Assembly (NCBI RefSeq): GCF_015706575.1
Contig: NW_024037076.1
Span: 5,180,777 to 5,244,776 of the forward strand
Source: Patiria miniata
Lineage: Eukaryota > Echinodermata > Asteroidea > Valvatida > Asterinidae
DNA length: 64,000 bases
Direction of reading: 5' to 3'
The notes under the pieces were generated by a model. The model had not been told where the DNA came from, made no database searches, and saw nothing but the letters and a program-made list of their open reading frames with translations. The position numbers were made by a program, and so were the translations under genes. This document shows, piece after piece, positions 59,096 through 64,000 of the stretch (position 1 is the first letter of the stretch; each line of letters begins with the position of its first letter).

Positions 59096-59613
59096 AGGGA
59101 ATATACATCATTTGCTTTTGCTGTAATTTTCAGAAATGGATGGAATTGGGGGGTTGGAAATATATAGCAAATATAGTTACACTGACTTTTTTGAGGTATT
59201 GGGTTCGAAAATGCTATAAAAACCAAGAAAAACAATCATTTTCCTGTAGTCTGGTTCCCTGACTCCATATAAGAAGAAACAGAGCAGTTTACATACATTG
59301 GGGATTTGTAAGGTCAGGGAACTAGTCTAGCTGGCTCGTACCCGTTCATAGGTTTGTAATCAATTGCAAACAAGTGCGATGGTCAATTGGGGCCAGTATT
59401 TGAAAAAAAGCCAGTTTTTTCCAACGCTGATCGGCCGATCAGCGTTGGAAATTGATACAAAAATACCACTTTTCTTGAAAATGACAGCATACCAGGTGCC
59501 ATGATTTTACAGGATGCTTTACACTGTCATTCACCAACAGTCCAGCAAGGTATTTCAAAATGATTTGGTAGTTTTATTTTTTGATGTTTGCAAATGTTGT
59601 ATTTTCCCTTTAA
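59092..59613. mobile_element. TTAA-type MITE, tandem copy 2
   Basis: Nearly identical to the preceding copy in the same orientation, overlapping it by a single TTAA. High similarity suggests recent origin of the pair. Confidence 0.8.
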
Positions 59614-59820
59614 GGACTGGGTGTAATGGGGACATTCCTCCACACATAGAGCAAGTGGCCCGCATGACTGCACAGCCTTTGTGTGGTAGCGGGACTGCAC
59701 AAAAGCAGCAGCTGTGGAACTACCCACTAGCTGTGTGTCACGGCATACCACAGCTGGCAACTGCATTCCAATGAGGATTAGCGGCCGGCCGCGGCCATGA
59801 CCGCTTCCTGTACGCATGGG

Positions 59821-60225
59821 TTAAAGGGTATAGGTCCCTATGCAACATTTGCTTTTGTTAATATTTTAAAAAATTGATGGATTTGGGGTTGGTATTTTAT
59901 AGCAAATATTGTTACCCTGACTTTTTTGAAGTTTTGTGTTCGTAGATCTTTATAGTTGCTGCAAAAAAAACAAGAAAAACAATCATGTTCCTGTTGTCTG
60001 GTTTCTTGACCCCACTTGAGGAGAAATGGAGCACTTTATAGACGTCAGGGAATAGTAAGGTTAGGGAACCAGTTTAGCTGGCTTTGTACCTCTGTAATTA
60101 TGTAATTATGTAGCAAACAAAAAGCGGACTAACTAGAATTATGGTAAATTTGGGGCTGTATTTGAAATACAGCCAGTTTTTTTCCCCAACGCTGGTCGGC
60201 TGACCTGCGTTGCCCAAAGATCTTA
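59821..60225. mobile_element. TTAA-type MITE, partial copy
   Basis: TTAAAGGGTATAGG start, then the family body through CCAACGCTGGTCGGCTGACC. The right half is absent where the next element begins nearby. Confidence 0.65.
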
Positions 60226-60241
60226 TAGCGCCGTAGGCATT

Positions 60242-60514
60242 TAGGCAAAATAAAAAAAAAAACATGTTTAGCGTCCTGCCTCTTTGACAAAAAGGAAGGA
60301 GGAGGCCCTTTTTTTTTTTTTTTTTTTTTCAAAATGGCCACCCGACGCATTTTTCAAGACAGCGCGGCCGGGCTATTTTTCAAGATGGTTACCAGCTTTT
60401 TTCAAAATGGCCGCCACTTGGACTCATTGACTATTTCCACAGCTTTATACACGGTATAAAAGTCTAAAAATACGATTTCTTTCGTCAGAGATCGTTAAAA
60501 TTTATCAATTTTTG

Positions 60515-60550
<36 letters not shown>

Positions 60551-60613
60551 AGGCAGCCTCTAAAAAGGAAGTGGGCGGGGACGCTAAACATGTTTTTTTT
60601 TTACTTCGCCTTA
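60242..60613. mobile_element. TAAGGC-type TIR element, uninterrupted copy
   Basis: 372 bp with ends TAGGCAAAATAAAAAAAAAA then CATGTTTAGCGTCC, and the inverse. The T-run at 60309-60330 is whole. It serves as the empty-site comparison for 18211-26308. Confidence 0.88.
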
Positions 60614-62080
60614 CGCCACACTGTAGGATCTTTGGGCCTGGCAAAAACGATGTCACTGTGAACGGACGGCCATGTCATTAGTTTAGCAGGTGCATTTAAC
60701 ACCCTGTTATGGTGCAAATGAGGTGTATTTGTGGAGTAGGTGAGGGTGTGGAGAGGAGTAAGAGTGAGTTGGAGTTGTGGAGCATGGAAGAGAGTGTTGT
60801 GTGAGGTGAGGGGGGGGGGGGGGTGGATTCATTATCGGTTTGAATTGTCAGTTTGAAAATCAAAACAAGATGGACCAATGGGTCAACGAAAATGATTGGA
60901 AAAGCTGGAATGACGTTTAGATCAAAACAAGTTGGGCCAATCAGGTGAGTGTACATCAAAATAATACGGGAGAAGTTATCAGTTTGAATTGTTGGTTTTT
61001 ATTTTTAAAATATAAAAAAAAAATAATAGATATACCAATATAAACTACCAGAATGAGAAACAAACAAATGGACAATCCCAACAAAGTGTCACTTTTTCAT
61101 TCATTTTAATGTCTGCTCAACTCTTGTTTCAGTTCAATTCCTTTTCACTCATTCATTCATTCTTTCTTATTTGAACACATACGTGACAAGGCATAAAATA
61201 CATAGTTTTAGATATTAAGGACTGATTTTACAAGACATATATTTATATACTTTGAGCACATTTGCAGTTATGACATACATGTATATGAGGTGATGGAAGG
61301 GGATCCCCAAAAAGCAGAGCTTGTCGAGTAGGAATCCCCTTTGACATAAAAGTAATACATAAATATTTAATGACAAAAATGGAAACAATGTTACATGTAA
61401 GTTGTACATAAGACAGGGATAAACATTTAAAATCAATAATTTTCCTGATCAAAAAATACGGAGTAGTAACCCAGTAAGAAGATTTATCCGAGCTATTATA
61501 ATTTGATAATGCAGTATATGTATGTCACAATAAACTAAAGTGTATTTTATTACAGTGTAATTATTATTCCCAAGTGTTATAACCAAATTAAACGAAATCA
61601 AGAACCAAATTAAATTTCAAATGAAATATCAACGTTCACAGTGCACAATTCTATTTTAAATGAAACGTGCATGTTAGTACGTTGGTCTACACACAATATT
61701 AAAGTAAAAATTGTTCATTAAATACATTATCATTATAAAATCATTATTATTTTCCTTTACATAATTCACAGCTCACTAAATGTAGTTGAAACCCCGTCCT
61801 CAGCGACTATTCGTTTGATTACATGTATAGATAAGTCACGGCTGTTTTGTTCTGTCTGTAAGTGTACATGTTGTTATTTCTCACTGTGAATCCTCTGGTT
61901 TACACCCAACCCCGGCACCCCGCCGTTGTAGTCCTGAGCACATCAAAGTACATGTATTTCTCTTTTGTGATTTCGTTTATCTTTTTGTTCAACCCATTGC
62001 AACTACTTTTATTTGATGCACCGAAACAGAAACGAGTTTTGCTGCAAAAGGCGACAATCCCATCACCCTCCCGTTCAAGA
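60614..62080. other. Intergenic, no recognisable feature
   Basis: AT-rich, with a G-run near 60810. No gene or known repeat was recognised. Confidence 0.45.
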
Positions 62081-63899
62081 TCAGACATGGCTTAATATGC
62101 AGAATCGTGTCCATTTCACCATCTGAAAGTCAGATGTGAATGACCTTCTTAAGAAAATCGAAACAGAAGTCCAGCATCCGTAGCTTGGCATACTGGTAGA
62201 CGAAGAAACAGATTTGGATGGGTACAAGTTTAACCAAATTGATTTCTTCGTCATGTCAATCTCATAAACACCGTCCCTGATCTGATGAAAGGCTTGACAG
62301 AGTTTGTCATTGGCATAGCCCGGAGCGTTGGTGTCATCGGATATGTTGACGGTCATGTTATGTTGAATAGATTCGTTACCGTTTTCCCAAGCGCGGAATT
62401 GACGAGTAACTTCATCGTGTCGGCCAAAATGGCATTGGAAGGGTCCTTATCCCCAGCTCTTTTGGCCTCAGTTCACCAAAAGCCCTGAAACAACTGTCGG
62501 GTCCGTGTTGCACAACTTCATACATTCAATCCTGTGGGAGAGATAAATCCTAAGCATGAAGCTCCATGTCCTAAGTAACGGCGTTGCAAGCAAAATATGG
62601 GACCCAAATAAACTTCGCTGGGCAGATTTCAACATCCCTTCCTGCTCAGCGTAATCCGATTACGTACTTAGACGCTATAGCAGAGCAGTGAAATTCATGC
62701 ACCACAAAAAACATGGCCTTTTGAACGTTGTGTTTCTCAGAAAATATGCATTGTATGATTGAAAAGTTAAATTATAACGGAAGAAGAAATTCTCAACTTC
62801 ATGTCAGTGAAAAAAATCGCCGTCATCGATGCCGAAACGTCAATGCTGGTTACTGGTATAGCTGACCTTCAAGTCTGGAAGAAATCGTTCGAAAACTTCC
62901 CCAAATCTCTGTATTTGTATCTATTTCTAGGAGTTTCTCAAATTTGTCATTTCACGAGCAGTTGAACACTTACATCATCTAAGTATATTCCGAATTTCAG
63001 CTTGATATGTTGTTGCAAATGCTAGTGTTACAATTTGAACGATCTCCATGGAAAATTTCGACGATGATTTCTGCCAAATTTCTTCACATGCATTGTTCAG
63101 CAAAGTGCCTTAGGCGCTACGGTTGACCGATTTCGGCTAAGCCATACGTTATCGTGTTGTAGATTAGCATATTCATTAGCCTCACTCGGCGTGTTTTGGC
63201 GTGGGTCTCGGTATCGACCAATGGAAGCCGGCAAAAGGTTGATATTTATCAATTAATAACTCGTGGAGGCTTTTCTCAAAATTTTTACTGCACACCATAA
63301 TGGATATGAACCTTATTAATATTCGTGAGGCTTGAAAAGATTGACAGCTATTGCAAACGTCAGTGTTACAATTTTCAATGCACGTAGCCAGGCCTATTTT
63401 TCCAATTTCAGCGAAAGTAATGAACACATCACAATGATTTTTAGCACATACTTGGATCATTATGAGGAAAGTAAACCCTGAAAGTTGCATGAAGATACGG
63501 TCTTCCAAACGGGAGAAATTAAGTTTCAAAGATTTCGCCCGCCAACGTAAACATGTGTGTGCCCATGTAGTTTCATTCAAAATGAAGTGTTACGTAACCT
63601 TTAGAAATCGCCCTTCGCAACCGTGTGACTGAATGTGTCCACCAGCGCCGGTGGCATGGGACGCGCAGGTTGCACTCAACGACTCCGAACACGGACCCGT
63701 CTCTTATGAAGTTTAAAATGTCATGCTGCAAGTGGGGAGGTCTAATCGAATTAAGAAAATCTCTGACGCGCGCATTTCTAGATTGGTCTGCGAACCATTG
63801 GCACTCCCACATTTCTATGAGGTTGTGCCCCTGGTCGCCGATATACGATGCCACCCTCTCTGTATCCTGTCGCAATTCCGCGCGCGTAGCTTGTCTCAT
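62081..63899 (-). pseudogene. Fossil of a type B (protein-primed-like) DNA polymerase gene, Polinton-like or virus-like
   Basis: Two stretches in N-to-C order on the minus strand resemble family B polymerases carried by Polinton-like and related virus-like elements. At 63573-63899 are the words LIEMWECQW and GSVFGVVEC; at 62081-62356 are NDKLCQAFHQIRDGVYEIDM and neighbouring palm-region-like sequence. The element is broken, with several breaks and no open frame beyond about 110 codons, and no capsid or other element part was seen. It looks old. The family call rests on memory of motifs and is tentative. Confidence 0.4.
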
Positions 63900-64000
63900 G
63901 GCATTTTATTCAATCATGCGACAGCAGTGGCCATGCCAAAAGCAGCCGTGGAGTTGGTATACATGTACCGTGTTTGTTGGTGCACAGTAACCGTCTACCG

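Noticed and set aside
1-64000. LINE or LTR elements
   Set aside because: No reverse-transcriptase, integrase or LTR pair was recognised in any frame.

Overview
This is a gene-poor, repeat-rich window from an animal genome with introns. It probably comes from an invertebrate deuterostome, with an echinoderm the best guess. The reasons are orthologues close to the vertebrate DHX9 and TYSND1 proteins, deuterostome-type actin intron positions, a histone H1 remnant with a metazoan histone 3' stem-loop, tRNA-derived SINEs, and many foldback elements like the sea urchin TU elements. No species marker was seen, so the placement is inference.

Layout. 0-9.8 kb: the 5' part of a DHX9-type RNA helicase gene on the minus strand (start codon at 7213-7215, gene leaving the window at base 1). 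Its introns and 5' flank are full of small DNA transposons, including a nest of one inside another at 7410-8918. 9.8-15 kb: G-rich, low-complexity DNA built from four decayed copies of one repeat unit, mixed with short inverted-repeat elements. 15.1-15.5 kb: a decayed histone H1 gene piece. 18.2-26.3 kb: an 8.1-kb nest of non-autonomous Helentron-like elements inside a TIR element, whose uninterrupted relative lies at 60242-60613. 26.5-29.7 kb: an intact four-exon divergent actin-like gene, plus strand.

32.2-39.9 kb: a single-exon rhodopsin-class GPCR with two in-frame stops. Its 3' end and flank are duplicated in tandem, with a 0.19-kb inverted local copy at the junction. 44.4-57.0 kb: a complete TYSND1-type peroxisomal protease on the minus strand in ten recognised exons. 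It carries the His/Asp/Ser triad and a C-terminal SKL peroxisome signal. Its introns hold mariner-like, TTAA-type and Helentron-like elements and SINEs. 57.5-61 kb: more DNA transposons. 62.1-63.9 kb: fossil pieces of a type B DNA polymerase.

The protein genes do not form a pathway; they are neighbours separated by transposon debris. The most unusual material is in the repeats: the nested Helentron-like series with its empty site, and a class of short foldback elements whose arms are arrays of element-specific 12-21-base words.
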